Assembly (NCBI RefSeq): GCF_954871325.1 | Contig: NC_088776.1 | Location: 16,926,052-16,990,051, forward strand | Reading direction: 5' to 3' | Origin: Gordionus sp. m RMFG-2023 | Taxonomy: Eukaryota > Nematomorpha > Gordioida > Chordodea > Parachordodidae | DNA: 64,000 nt | Shown: positions 1 through 11,732 of the stretch, in pieces | Position numbering within the stretch: position 1 is the first letter of the stretch | Layout: every line of letters starts with the position of its first letter | Notes under the pieces: model-generated | The model's database searches: none | Told to the model about the DNA's origin: nothing | Seen by the model: only the letters and a program-made list of their open reading frames with translations | Position numbers and translations under genes: made by a program

Positions 1-269
1 CATCATAACTAAACTTTTTATTTAATTGAAATCACATTATATTAAAATTGTTTTTTTCCCTACATATTTTATTGCAAAATAATATAAAAATTAATAAAAT
101 AATTGCTAATATAAATTGATGAGAGGATGAATTATTCTCCACAGATCTTCACTAGACTTTTCCTTCCTTATTCTTCTCATTTTACTCTATATTATTTAAT
201 TTTGGATTTGCTTCTTTTTTGTATATAAATTTAGTGCTGCATTCAAAAGTTATTATAAAAAATGATCAC
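1..269. other. AT-rich non-coding stretch
   Basis: Low-complexity AT-rich DNA. I see no coding, RNA or repeat signal that I can name. Confidence 0.5.
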
Positions 270-680
270 GTCAATACCGCGAAATGTTTTATAGCGAATG
301 CATTACGGCTAGTGTTGTTAAACGGCTCAATTTGAGCCGATTTTTAAAAACGGCTAACTCAATATTTTATCCAGAAAAATATTATGCAAGTCTAAAGATT
401 TTGCTCATAAAGAGCATATAGGATTGAACATCTATTGGTGAAATCTCGAAGCTTAGGCAATATTTTCCTGGCTATAATGTTGAGTTAGCCGTTTTTAAAA
501 ATCGGCTCAAATCGAGCCGTTTAACAACACTAATTACGGCGAAAAGATATTATCGCGAATGCATCATAGCGAGACCAGTATCGCGAGTGCATTCCCGCGA
601 AAACATTATCGTGAATGCATTACAGCGAATGTATTGTCGAGAATACAATATCGCGAATGCATTATTGCGAATGCATCAAG
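270..680. repeat. degenerate CGCGAATGCAT array, left end
   Basis: A degenerate short repeat built on words such as TATCGCGAATGCATTA recurs about every 15-20 bases. A hAT MITE (310-532) sits inside it. The same words appear in the opposite orientation at 2,190-2,530, so the two arrays look like the inverted ends of one foldback-like element of about 2.2 kb. Similar inverted pairs occur at 21.35/23.6 kb and 46.5/58.2 kb. Confidence 0.6.
310..532. mobile_element. hAT MITE, TAGTGTTGTTAAACGG family, copy 1
   Basis: A 223-bp element with long TIRs beginning TAGTGTTGTTAAACGGCTC and ending in the reverse complement. It is flanked by a perfect 8-bp duplication ATTACGGC (302-309 and 533-540). The 8-bp TSD and TAGTG end are typical of hAT. 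It has no coding capacity. Other copies lie at 7,667, 8,594, 48,687 and 63,422, with fragments near 50,690 and 61,911. Confidence 0.9.
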
Positions 681-2180
681 TATTGAAATTCTTTGCTACT
701 TATCGACTTACTTTATAATAAGGAGTTCATCATTAATATGTTTTTATTTTTTTAATATATTGGCAACCATAAATTCGTTACCTTTTGGAAGTTCCTGGTC
801 GATAATATTTTTGACCGAATTTCTTTTTCTCTAAGGAAATTCTTTACTCTCTAATTATATTGTAACTCATTTAGCAAGCTCAGACCTTTCCAAAAAACCA
901 AAGAACCATCCTAATTGATGTTTCCATATTTATTTAACGTAGCGTTTTTATATTTTTATAACTCTATAACAGGTTACTTGATATTTAAAAATTAGGTTAA
1001 TCCGTTATAAAATTTGAAATACTAATATTTGACAAAAAATAACTTAAGACCCTCATTTATTTTTATTTATTTAAAAATGGGCTAGACGTGTTACCATTAT
1101 GTTGATCTATAGCGGATGCTAATCGCTATAACAACTTTACTATATTATTTTACTTTGATATTAAGGATTTATTATATTTATTATTTAAATTATATTTTAA
1201 AAATAACGCCCAGTAGAAGGAGGGATAGGATTTCTTGCTTCTGAAATTTCCTGGCATTAATCGCAGTCATTTTAATTCCCAGACATCAATTTTTATTTAA
1301 AAATGATCGCCAATATTTTTTAAGCGAGAACTTAATTTATTAGCAATCATATATTAATCGCAGTCATAGTAATCCAAGTTATTTTCAAACATTAATTTTT
1401 ATAGAAAATGGCCGTCAGTGTTTTTGAGTGAGAAATAAATATTAACAATCAAAATCAATTTTATCACAATTATTTTAAAACATCGATTTTCAAAACAAAT
1501 AAGGGATCACCAATGGTTTTGAATTCAAGAAATTACGGCAGCATTCATTTTATAACGGTTGCACGTGTTATTAAATAATTGCCCTTAGTAGAAGAACAGC
1601 TCCAACTGTTTCAAATAGTACACCAGGCATATATTTTTTTTTTACAAAACCCGAGATGATTTTTAAAAATAAATTTAAATTATATTTTAATCCATTGAAA
1701 TCATAAGCATTTAGTATTAATTTACTGGTCATAAATTCCTTATAAAACAATTTATAGAATACAGCCAAAATTATTCAAAATAACGCATGCAAATTTAGTT
1801 TATTTCAGCGAAAGCTCTATTCAAAATTTTTATTTACTTTTAGGGCCAAGCCTAGCTATTATTTTAAATTTTAGGGCTGAGCCTATCCTGTCCCAAATTC
1901 AATTGAAAAATATAATTAACGCCTATTTATCAATCAATTAATATAAAAATTTAATTCCTTTACCCTATTCCTAGAGAAATCTATTTTATTGCTTAGAATC
2001 TTTTTTATATATTTTGAGTCAAAAAAATCAAAAGCCTTGGCTCTATTTTCAAATAAAAATGTTTTTAGGCCCAAGCCCAACTTTAACTTAATTTCCAGGT
2101 TCAACTAAGTCTGTCTAAAGGCCGATAAATATAAAATTATAATTTTCATCAAGCTCAATTCCCGATATTGCAACTGATGT
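681..2180. other. AT-rich interior of the first CGCGAA-ended element
   Basis: No gene is recognised. A diverged duplication of roughly 110 bp (about 1,255-1,360 and 1,365-1,450, marked by TTAATCGCAGTCAT) is visible. GGGCCAAGCC/GGGCTGAGCC words at 1,840-2,110 resemble the GC-rich tails of other TIR elements here. Short open frames on both strands show no family resemblance. Confidence 0.4.
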
Positions 2181-2189
2181 AATTCATTT

Positions 2190-2530
2190 AAGATAATGTA
2201 TTAGCGATAATACATTCGCGCTAATACATTTGCGCTAATGTATTCGCTATAATGCATTCGCAATAATTCATTCGCTATAATAAATTCCCTTTAATATTTT
2301 CGCGTAATGCATTCGCGGTAAAGCTTTTGCTGCAATGCATTTGCGATAATGCTTTAGCCGTAATACATTTACGATAATTCATTCGCTGTAATGTATTCGC
2401 TATAATACATTCGCGCTAATGCATTCGCTATATTTTTGCTCTGTATTATATTTGCTATAATGCTTCGCGGCAATGCATTCACTATAATATTATTTCGCGG
2501 TAATGCATTCGCGATAATACATTTCGAGCT
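2190..2530. repeat. degenerate CGCGAATGCAT array, right (inverted) end
   Basis: This is the reverse-complement form of the array at 270-680, with words such as TAATGCATTCGCGATA repeated with many variants. It is probably the right terminus of the same foldback-like element. Confidence 0.6.
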
Positions 2531-2641
2531 AAAATTTTGGCGGTAAGAGGTAACGAATAACGTGAAACGCGTTTCTTTTTTTTAAGTAACGGTAACGCAA
2601 AATGTTTCTTAAAATATTTTCTTAAAAAGTATGGAAAAAAC

Positions 2642-3703
2642 TAGTGCTGTAAACATTTTTAAAAAAATCGAACGCGTTCGCGTTCAACGTTCATTGACAA
2701 AAATCGAACGCGTTCACGTTCACATTCAAAAAAAGGAACGCGTTCAAGTTAATGAACGCGTTCATGCGTTCAAAATTTTATGATAAATTTTTTTTTAAAT
2801 ATAATTTAATATAAATAAATGCCTTATATTTTTCAACACAATATATTAGCCATGATAAAAAATAATAGTTTTATTTTGATAATATAATTATAAATACAAT
2901 ATAATAGAGCGATAAAAAAATAAATTTATAAAAAATTTTTCTTATTATTAATAATAATTGCTTTTCAAAATTTTCATCTGATAGGTATGAACGCTTGGCA
3001 ATTAATACAGCGTTAGCTATACTAAAAACTCGCTCAACAGGGGCAGATGAAGGGATTGCGGTGTTATACTTGATAAACAATTCTTTTAAAAGGGGGAATT
3101 TATTAAAAACATATAATGTTTAATCCATTGTCTCAAAAAATTGAGCTATGTTATCATCCTTCAATCTGCCCTCTTCTTCCTCGTCAAAAAAAAGGATATC
3201 TCGGAATTAATTTTAAAACAGTGAAATATTTTTGATATTTGGGCCATGGTAATTCTAATTCATCTAATATTGAATTTTGATTTTCAGAATCTGATGATGA
3301 AATATTTATATCCATGCAAATGCTAATCTATTAAATTAAAATATAAAATATTCAAATTAATAAACTTTAATCTTATCTTCTCTAGCAGTAGCACGTTATG
3401 GTACGTTAATTGCAATATGAAAGAGGAAAAAGTAAAAACAGCTGATTAAAAAATATAAGACTTTTTTGTTAAAAAATTGGATTAAATATTAATTTTTCAA
3501 AAATAAAAATATAAGACTTTTTTGTTAAAAAATGCGGATTAATATTAATTTTTCAAATAAATAAAAATAAAAAGTGTTTTTAAAATTGAACGAACGTAAA
3601 ATTGAACGCGTTCATCAAAGAAAAGGAACGCGTTCCCGTTCAAAGTTCGTCAAAAAAAAGGAACGCCGTTCATCACTTTTTTTCAAAAAAACGAACTTCA
3701 CTA
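2642..3703 (-). mobile_element. hAT element with ACGCGTTC subterminal repeats
   Basis: A 1,062-bp element starting TAGTGCTGTAAAC and ending TTCACTA, flanked by a perfect 8-bp duplication GAAAAAAC (2,634-2,641; 3,704-3,711). Both subterminal regions carry several copies of GAACGCGTTC. The interior keeps only the C-terminal dimerisation part of a transposase on the minus strand, so this is an internally deleted hAT copy. Confidence 0.88.
2871..3080 (-). pseudogene. hAT transposase C-terminal dimerisation fragment
   Basis: The translation contains [15 protein letters not shown] followed by [16 protein letters not shown], the signature of the hAT C-terminal dimerisation domain. About 45 recognisable residues are followed by AT-rich sequence encoding hydrophobic residues before the stop. 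The upstream catalytic part of the transposase is absent from this copy. It lies inside the 2,642-3,703 element and is read from its right end. It cannot encode a functional transposase. Confidence 0.8.
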
Positions 3704-3711
3704 GAAAAAAC

Positions 3712-4114
3712 ATATTTTAATGTATTATGAAATTATTTTATTTTTTAAAAAAAATTAATAAATAATTTAAGCCGAGTTTTTAATTCGACCAACCACCAAA
3801 TTCCTTCATTTTAATTTTCAGTCAAGATGTTAATCTAATTAATATTCAATTTATCAAGATATTTAATTCATATTCTTATTATCTAATATTATAATTTATT
3901 TTATAAAAAATATTATGTCAATTGTACATATTTCTTCAGATGGAAATGATTTAACCGATATGTCTCAACATTTTTTACACTAATAAAGAAAATTAGGCTA
4001 AAATGTCTACACTTAGTAAATGTAAATTGAGTCCTAACTCAAATATTTCAGCCACAATTGGGGAATAAATATAGGTAGTCTCTAAACTGTGCAGCCATTT
4101 TTAGGGAAAAAATT
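3712..4114. other. AT-rich flank of a decayed hAT remnant
   Basis: AT-rich sequence. It may contain decayed upstream coding sequence of the hAT remnant that follows, but no frame stays open long enough to support this. Confidence 0.35.
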
Positions 4115-4640
4115 GTAAGATATCTGATTAAACCGGTTATAACAAGATGGAACTCTTTTTATAACTCCATGAAATTAGTAGATAGTCTTATTAAGAAGAA
4201 TTACCAGAAATTTGATAAATCTTGTGATGAATTCAAATTGCAAAGATTTTCAGATATTGACAAGTCGTTCATAGATGAAAATTGTATGGTTAGTGTTACT
4301 TAAAAAATGATATGTGATGATTTTATAGCCTGTTGTTCTCTTTCGATTTTAGGGAATTTGGGATATCTCACACGATAACTATTATAATATTAAAATTTAA
4401 AAAAATGGCTTTAAATAATTTCAAGCTTTGCAAGCCACTTATTAATCATGCAAGACATAGGTAAAAGGTATAGTTTAAATACTGTTTACACTTTGATTTT
4501 AATTTTCAATAGATTCAAACACATCTATAATATACTATCAACAATAATTCACCCTCTATTTTAATTGGATTAGACCTTGATAAAAAGCTTGAACTTATTT
4601 CCAGTATGAGAAAATATCTTGAAACTTGATTTCTTTAAAA
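4115..4640 (+). pseudogene. hAT transposase middle-region remnant
   Basis: Positions 4,115-4,303 read openly and include KPVITRWNSFYNSMKLVD, then FSDIDKSFIDENC, a hallmark of the central hAT transposase region (ITRWNS motif). A possible donor follows the open part. Downstream to about 4,640 only scattered transposase-like words remain. No TIR was found for this copy. It is a relic of a DNA transposon or a transposase-derived gene. Confidence 0.7.
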
Positions 4641-4994
4641 AACAACACACATACCAGATTATTGATAAGAATAAAATAATTTTGATAAGGATCTGAATGA
4701 AGATTTTTTTTAAAGATGTTATCTATAACTTTTTTCAATAAAGATTATTTAAAATCCCTAAATTAAAATTTTTATTTTTTAAATATAATACAACCGTACC
4801 ACCCTCTAGGAAATTGGGCGTGTGTTTAGGTCGACGAAAGCTGTGTTGAGCACTAAGGCTCTTGTTTATCTGATCCAAATTTTGAAAATCAATGTTATTA
4901 TATAAATAAAAAATTATTATTGTTAAAGTTATGAAAAAAAAAAGTTTTTTTTATTTTATTATTTGAATATTAAAATGAGAGATGAATATAAAAA
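4641..4994. other. AT-rich spacer
   Basis: No gene recognised. A less AT-rich patch at about 4,795-4,865 has no identifiable family. Confidence 0.4.
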
Positions 4995-5215
4995 TTATCC
5001 TTAACGAACTTGAATGTACGGAGAATATGATTGTTTATTTTAAATTTTGCATATAAAATTTTTTTTTGAATATTAATTTTTGTTATTAACATATAAAAAC
5101 CCGTTATCCTTAACGAACTTGAATGTACGGAGAATTTTATTGTTTATTTTAATTTTGCATATAAAATTGTTTTTTGAATATTAATTTTTTTATTAACATA
5201 TAAAAACCCGTATTT
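4995..5215. repeat. tandem duplication, period about 109 bp
   Basis: Two adjacent near-identical units begin TTATCCTTAACGAACTTG at 4,995 and 5,104 and end ATATAAAAACCCG. They directly precede the retroelement fossil and may be part of its terminal region. Confidence 0.85.
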
Positions 5216-7144
5216 TGTGAATCGAAAATTAATTCATTATATTTCATTTTTTTTACATAATTTGGATTAACAAGATTGGATTAATAAAATTGGAGTAATA
5301 AAATTGAATCATTAAAGGTATTATTATATATATATTGAATATATTTATCTTGCTAATTATACCAAAAACACCGAAATTCAACACTGGTCCGAAGAGTAAA
5401 AATACTCAGGGACCGCAGATTTTCAGTCTAATAAATAGACTATACAATTAAATTTCGAAGAAGTAAATTGTGATTAGAAGTCAATTCTTTGTATATATAA
5501 GCGTATTTAAGGTAAAAAAAAATATATATATATTCTGTTCTTTTATTTGTAATGCCGTTTTATGCTTTGATTTTAATCATAATATTAATTACATTTTGTA
5601 TAATTTTGGCCGCAGCATTAAGTTATTTGTGATTAAAATTATTTTGAATTCTTTGTAATGTATATAAGTCAAATTATTTTAAGGAATTTATTGTTGGAAA
5701 ATATAATGGTAATAATATTTTCGGTAATAGTTTTAGCATTTTTATTAGGTTTAATTTTAGGTAGAAATACATCGTACATAAAAATAGAAAATAAGGAATT
5801 AGATAAGATAAAAAATATATTAAATGAGGAAAATAAGGAGAGAAACATAAACATTTCTAAAAGTACAGAGATTTTCAGACGAATTAGTTGCTATAGCTGT
5901 GGTCAGTCAGGCCATATGTCGCGTGATTGTGATTTAACAAAGGATTTGAAATGCGCGAGATGTGGCAAGAATGGCCATGTAGCTATAAGATGCAGAGTAA
6001 ACAATTTGATTTTAAGGTGCAATATTTGTGGCCAGGATGGACACACTCAAGAGAAATGTAACAAATGACTAAGAAAGAAATATTTTAATAATGAATTTTA
6101 TAATAATAATAATTTTTTTAATGTTAATAATTTGTTAGCAAATAAGAATAAATATTTTAATTTTAATAATAAATTTGGTAATAATGGTTTTTCTAATTTT
6201 AGTTCAGGTAAGAATAAGCATTTTAATTTTAATGATAGATTTGATAATTATAATAATTTGTTTAATGTTAATAATTGTAGTAAAAATAAGTAGTTTAATT
6301 TTAATAATGATAATTTGGATAATGTTGATAGTGCAAGTAAGATTAATTATTGTAATAAGAACGATAAATTTTGTGATAATAAAAAGTGTTTTAACATCGA
6401 TAATTATAATTCAAGCGATATTAATAGAAGTGAAAGTGATATAGAAATAAAAAGTAGAGATTTTGAAATATACAGAATTAAAAATGCAACTTGTGTAGAC
6501 GTACGAAAAATGGAATTAGAGAATTTTTTAATGAATAGATGCCCGAGAGTAAAGATAAATATGGATGAAGCAGAAATTTGTTTTTTATTAGATACAGGAG
6601 CAGAAATTAGTTTGATAAGTATTAAGGATTTTATGAGATTTTGGCCAGAGAAAGAATTTATTACAAAAAAAGATAAGAGCCAAACAATTGGATGGTAGCG
6701 TGGTGAAAATTTTAGGGTATTATAGGGTAAGGTTGGAGTTAATAAAAGTATAAATTTGTGGATAACTACGTTGAAAATTGAACCAATTTTAGGTTGGTGT
6801 GATATAAGAACGTTAGGTCCAATTTATAATTGGTGGAATTTTTTCGAAACTATCCCTGTAGGTAATGATGAAAATAATGAAATAATAAGGAGTGATTTTG
6901 AGAAAATTAAGTTACCTAGTATAGAAGATAAACAAGAAGTAGTTCTCGATAAACTTAGAAATCGAACTACGGAATTTGTTGATAATAGGGAAATAATAAG
7001 AAGTGATTTCGATAGATTTAAGTTACCTATGATAGAGGATAAACAAGAATTAGTTCTCGATAAACTTAGAAATCGAACTACAGAATTTGTTGATAATAGT
7101 GAAATAATAAGGAGTGATTTCGATAGATTTAAGTTACCTATGAT
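5216..7144 (+). mobile_element. LTR-type retroelement fossil: gag zinc knuckles and protease
   Basis: The 5' portion of a retroelement. A probable primer-binding region lies near 5,380. At 5,658-6,068 an open frame begins with a hydrophobic segment, then a charged stretch, then three CCHC zinc knuckles (CYSCGQSGHMSRDC, CARCGKNGHVAIRC, CNICGQDGHTQEKC), as in a gag nucleocapsid. At 6,315-6,698 a second frame contains LLDTGAEISLI, the retropepsin active-site motif. At 6,756-7,140 there are tandem protein repeats. No reverse transcriptase, integrase or right terminal repeat was recognised, so this is a broken partial copy. Ty3/gypsy or BEL/Pao cannot be decided. Confidence 0.7.
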
Positions 7145-7145
7145 C
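6870..7145 (+). repeat. 111-bp coding repeats downstream of the protease
   Basis: About two and a half direct units of 111 bp. Each encodes a 37-residue module containing EIIRSDF and KLRNRTTEFVDN. The third unit is cut off at about 7,143 by the next repeat. The units are nearly identical, which points to recent amplification or gene conversion. Confidence 0.8.
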
Positions 7146-7146
7146 A

Positions 7147-7666
7147 GGGTTGCCATGTCTCCCCCCATCAGTGGGAGTCTTCCACAATTTTTTAGTTTAC
7201 CCACATACATCTCACTCCCACAAAACTCCCACAATTAGAAATCTCCCACAATTTTTTAATTTCTCCCACAATTTTTTTTTTAGCATTCTAATGTTTTTAA
7301 TATGAAATATATTTCAGGCAAAATCAACTGACATCTATTTATTATTTAATGTAATTTTTTTATTTCATAATTTATAAGTTTAAGTAAAAAACATTAAAAT
7401 AATACATAAAGAGCGAAATCAACCAATATAATAATTTTTTAAACATTGGACAGGCAAGTTAAACAAAATTTTTAAATGAATGAGCAGACAGGTGCACCAA
7501 AACCTGCCCATAAAGTAGCATAAAAAGTAGCGCTCTCTTCGCTACTTTAGAATATTTTGGAAATATTTATTACGTATCTCTATTTCCATAAATAAAAAAT
7601 ATGACAATTATCATATTGTCTTTCTTAAGTCTAGAGCTACGATCAGAAAGCATACGCTATGACTAC
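7147..7666. repeat. CAGGGTTGCCATG-ended repeat with CTCCCACAATTTTT units
   Basis: It starts abruptly with CAGGGTTGCCATG, which resembles a hAT terminus, and interrupts the coding repeats. CTCCCACAATTTTT recurs several times up to about 7,270. I could not find the matching right end. A block at 7,500-7,560 contains GTAGC/CGCTACTTT words also seen at 9,654-9,787. Confidence 0.45.
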
Positions 7667-7851
7667 TAGTATTGCTAAACGGCTCGATTTGAGCCGATTT
7701 TTAAAAACGGCTAACTCAGATATTGTTAGATGACCGAACCTTTGTGCCATCTATAATAAATATCTTCAGGCTATTGTAATATTTTTCTAGATGAAATATC
7801 GAGTTAGCCGTTTAAAAATGGGCTCAAATCGAGCCGTTTAGCAAAACACTA
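7667..7851. mobile_element. hAT MITE, TAGTGTTGTTAAACGG family, copy 2
   Basis: A 185-bp copy with both inverted ends (TAGTATTGCTAAACGGCTC at left, GTTTAGCAAAACACTA at right). The flanking 8 bp do not match, so the duplication has decayed or this copy was rearranged. Confidence 0.8.
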
Positions 7852-8249
7852 ATCGTTTAACACTAGCATGAAATGTCGTATTAGATTTAATATATATATA
7901 TTATATAAAAGAGATCATCAAAAATATTCATTTAAGTATTTTTAGATTCAAAAAATGCGTCTAAGATTTTCAATAGTCATTATTTATTTCAAAAAAATCA
8001 TCTATAGTAGGTGGCGTTTTCATCTAGCTAGGTCAGTCTAAAATTATAATAGTAATAGTTAGAGTAGAGGATAATGGGTGGCTTTGCAAACTAGCCAGAC
8101 CACCGCCCTTTAACATTTTATGTATTGAACCAATTTCTCACAAAATTGTTTAAAATGTGAAAAGATTGAAATATTTTTCAGCATGTTTAGATAAAATTTA
8201 TAAATATATTAATAGATGAGTAATTATTTTAAATTTATAATATATTAAT
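7852..8249. other. AT-rich spacer
   Basis: No gene, RNA or repeat family recognised. Confidence 0.4.
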
Positions 8250-8593
8250 CAAAGACCTGCAGGGGGTACCAAGGCCGGGCTTGAAAATTGGCCGTATTTT
8301 TTTAAAAAATTTATACAACATGAATTATTATATTCGTCAATTAGATATGGTTATAATGATTATATATAGTTATGATTAATATAATGTTTGGTGAAAGTTA
8401 ACACTAACTAACACTCATAGTATCTATTACATATTAAAATTATAGTTTTTCTGCCATGGAATAAATAGGCAAAGGATTAAATACATTATTATATAATATA
8501 TAATATATATGTTATATTTTTTATTTTTTTTATAAATACATAGTATTTGTAATATACTAAATATCTGTTTAGAATAAAAAATATAAAATATAT

Positions 8594-8784
8594 TAGTGTT
8601 GTTAAACGGCTCGTTTTGAGCCGATTTTTAAAAACGGCTAAGTTTTTTATCCAGAAAAATATTATGCAAGCCTGAAAATTTTGCTCATAGAAGGAGCAAA
8701 GGTCTAGACATATAGTATCGAAATTTCGAGGCTTAGTCAATATTTTTCTGGCGAAAATATTGAGTTAGCCGTTTAACAACATTA
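8594..8784. mobile_element. hAT MITE, TAGTGTTGTTAAACGG family, copy 3 (nested)
   Basis: A 191-bp copy with an intact left TIR and a shortened right TIR ending GTTTAACAACATTA. It lies inside the 8,250-9,090 element, so it inserted later. The 8-bp flanks no longer match. Confidence 0.82.
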
Positions 8785-8869
8785 GCTAATATACTTGCTT
8801 ATTAAATGATAATACTCGCCGAAAAATATGATAAAATACGAAATAATGAATTTTTTGAATATACCAGGT

Positions 8870-9075
8870 CGAATATAATTTTTAAAAATTCCGAGCTGGG
8901 CCTAAAAAAAATTTTTTTTTAAATCTAGGCCGGGCCGGGCTTCAAAAAATTTTTTTTTAAATATTCGGGCCGGGCCTAAATTTTTTAAACCCGGGCCAGG
9001 CCAAAAAATTTTTGGAAAAAAAATCCGGGCCGGGCCGAAAATTTTTTAATCTGGGCCGGGCGGTACAAATGGTAC
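8870..9075. repeat. GGCCGGGCC / poly-A alternating repeat
   Basis: Four to five units of a GC block (GGGCCGGGCC and variants) alternate with A/T runs of 8-15 bases. It forms the subterminal part of the 8,250-9,090 element and stands out strongly in base composition. Confidence 0.85.
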
Positions 9076-9098
9076 CTTTACAGGTCTCTGATATTAAT

Positions 9099-10910
9099 AT
9101 TATAAATAGATGAGTCCGATGATGAAATAAAATGTTAACATTAATTATTTATTATACTATAATTCTTGAAAAATATCTTATGGCCAGTTGAAACATACCA
9201 TGTTTAGACTGTGCCAGAATATCAACTTTCACATAAACTCATATAGCTCAAAAATTATTATAGATATAGCTTTAATTCAAATTTTATCTTAAAGATTAAA
9301 GATTGGGTTAAACATTGATATTAAATTTGTTTGATAATAACTGTTTCCTAGTTGAAGCAATTAAGCTTATTATATGATAAAATCTTCCGTTCCATCTTAC
9401 AATAAAATTTATACCCTTTGTTAATTTTTTTATTGAGATTAAAATATTTTGCGAATTAAGGAAAAGGAAATTCTATATTATCATCATTTTCCAGGAAATT
9501 ATTTTGTCCATATGATCTATACCAAGATTATTTTCAATATCAATCTCTATCGACATTTTAAATTATTTTGAAAACTAGATTTATAATGCAATTTTTATAT
9601 TATAAATATATTTTAGCAATTTTTATGCCTACTCATTATATTAAAATTTAAAGTAGTGTTCTACTTCGCTACTTTCTAATCACTATTTTAAAGTTGCGCG
9701 CTTAAGCTACAGCTGCTGAAAAGCGCGATACTTTAACAACAGGTAAGGAGTAACGCGTTTCTTTTTTGAAGTAGTTTACCAGCACTATAATGTTAATATG
9801 ATTAGCAAATAAAAATTATAATATATTATAAAATATGCATAAAAATAAATTTTTAAAAATGAACTTAATTCTTGTATCTTAATAGAAAATTTATTTTATA
9901 AAAAAATAATTCTTATATTATTATTTTAAAAATAAAATTAGAGAATAATAATTTTCATAGGAATTATATCATCTTAATCTTAAAACCATTTGCATAAATT
10001 TAATTAACATTGTTTAGCTTTTTACCTAAAAAAACATTAAAAATTAATTTTTAATTTTTTTATAAAATAAATTTTTTAACGAAAGTTGGCGCTAAAGTGC
10101 AATTAAAATTAAAATTTTATTTTTTTAAGTTTGAGTAATGTTAATTTTTTAAGCTTCAAATAGCCAAAGATGCTATCTTAAACTTTAAAATGGAAAATGC
10201 ATTGGCTATGGGCCACATAATTTATTTTAATAATTTGCTCTGATTATTTAGCGTTTTATGTCGACTCGAATCAGTTTTTCAGGAACGCTTTTGACAAATA
10301 ACACTGCTCTCTGGCCAATACTATAATTTATTTTAAATGTTAAATACCTTAAACAATAACAAATCCATTTTTTAAACGGCAAAAAAATGTTTTAAGAAAA
10401 GTGGTGATAGAACCTTATAGTCGATAAGAATTATAAAAGGATGTCTTAGGTTCTATCTCCAGGAGTAAAGCTAATGCTGTTGGCCTAATAGAATGTTAAT
10501 CTGAAAAAATATCGCCCCCAACCCCCCCCCCCTCAAAATTTTTTTTTTAAATATTTGGTATTAGCCAAAAATATATGTTTTCTGACATGAAGAATGAAAA
10601 GGGGCATTGTAAATCTAAATTCTGAAAAGGGGAGAGTAATAGGTTAGGGTGGATGAAGGTGAAGATAATAAATGGAGACTACTGGTTTGTAAATACCTAG
10701 GGAATATGGTAAAATAAAATATATACAAGGAGGCAAATATTCGACAAAAAAGATGAGAAAGTAGTGGGTGATTGAAGGGGGGGGGCAAAGAATTATGATG
10801 AGAGTTTTGGGTGATTGAAGGGGGGCAAAGAATTATGATGAGAGCCTTTTTAGATAGGAATGAGGTAGAGTGAAGGGATGTAAAATAAAAGAAGAAAATG
10901 AGGGTAAAGG
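9099..10910. other. AT-rich spacer with minor repeats
   Basis: No gene recognised. It contains a small TIR element at 9,654-9,787, a C-rich run near 10,518, and a tandem repeat at 10,765-10,845 (GGGTGATTGAAGGGGGG... twice, period about 45 bp). Confidence 0.45.
9654..9787. mobile_element. small TAGTG...CACTA element
   Basis: About 134 bp, starting TAGTGTTCTACTTCGC and ending AGTTTACCAGCACTA. The ends are imperfect inverted repeats (TAGTG/CACTA) of hAT type. No matching TSD was seen. It is internally GC-richer than its flanks. Confidence 0.45.
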
Positions 10911-11732
10911 CAGGGATGTGAACTTGGACCCGGAACCTGAACCCTCGTATTTTGGCTGAACCCGGACCCTTTTAAAAAGTGGAGGGTCCAAGGGTTCAGG
11001 GTGTTAAAAATTTTTAACATAAAATTTTTTTTTAAAAAATTAATGTAAAAATATAATTTTTAAAAAATAATATAAAATTTTTATAATTTTATTAATTTTT
11101 AAAAAATAATATAAAATTTTTATAATTTTATTAATTTTTAAAAAATAATATAAAATTTTTATAATTTTATTAATTTTTTTCGTGGAATCTCCATAAAAAA
11201 ATAGTCACTTTAAAACTATAATTGATAAAGCAAGGGATGTTGTAATATTTAAAAACTCCCACAATTGTTAGAATATTAAAATCCATGAAAAGGTGAATGG
11301 CAATTTTAGATTGCACAACACGTTGGTCCTCTATGTGTATGATGCTAGAGCGATTATTAAGTTTGAAAGATTTCTGTAATGATTTTATCATAGGAGCATG
11401 TGAAATCATTTTGTCAGAAGATGATTGGAATCAAGTAAAAGAGCTTACTAGTGTGCTGGTTCCTTTAAAAATAACAACATTAAGAGTGCAAGCTGAACAA
11501 TTATGTTTATCGGATTTTTATGGCATATGGTTAAGATGTCGATTAGAGTTAGGGAGATTAACAAGTTCTTTTTCAAATGAAGTATTAGAAAATACGAAAA
11601 TAAGAGAGCAACAATATTTACAAAATAGTGTTGTATATGCTTCGATATATTTAGACCCGCGATATCAAGTTTTATTAAGTAGTGAGCAAAAACAAATGGC
11701 TATAGACCATCTTGAAAATTTATGTCATACCT

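Larger units (their letters stand above)
8250..9090. mobile_element. non-autonomous hAT element with CAGGTCTCTG end
   Basis: An 841-bp element with ends CAAAGACCTGC and CAGGTCTCTG and subterminal GGTACC words, flanked by a perfect 8-bp duplication ATATTAAT (8,242-8,249; 9,091-9,098). A second MITE (8,594-8,784) is nested inside, and the right half carries GGCCGGGCC blocks. It has no transposase coding. Confidence 0.88.

Noticed and set aside
270-680. Regularly recurring CGCGAATGCAT words as a CRISPR array
   Set aside because: Units and spacing are variable, there are no unique spacers of constant length, no cas genes, and the DNA is eukaryotic.
559-834. 91-residue open frame across the CGCGAATGCAT array
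   Set aside because: It runs through degenerate repeat words and shows no protein-like conservation.
1571-1768. Minus-strand 65-residue open frame
   Set aside because: AT-rich chance frame with no motif, splice context or conservation that I can recognise.
6824-7234. Minus-strand open frame opposite the coding repeats
   Set aside because: It is a shadow of the plus-strand repeat frame, with the internal repetition explained by the 111-bp units.
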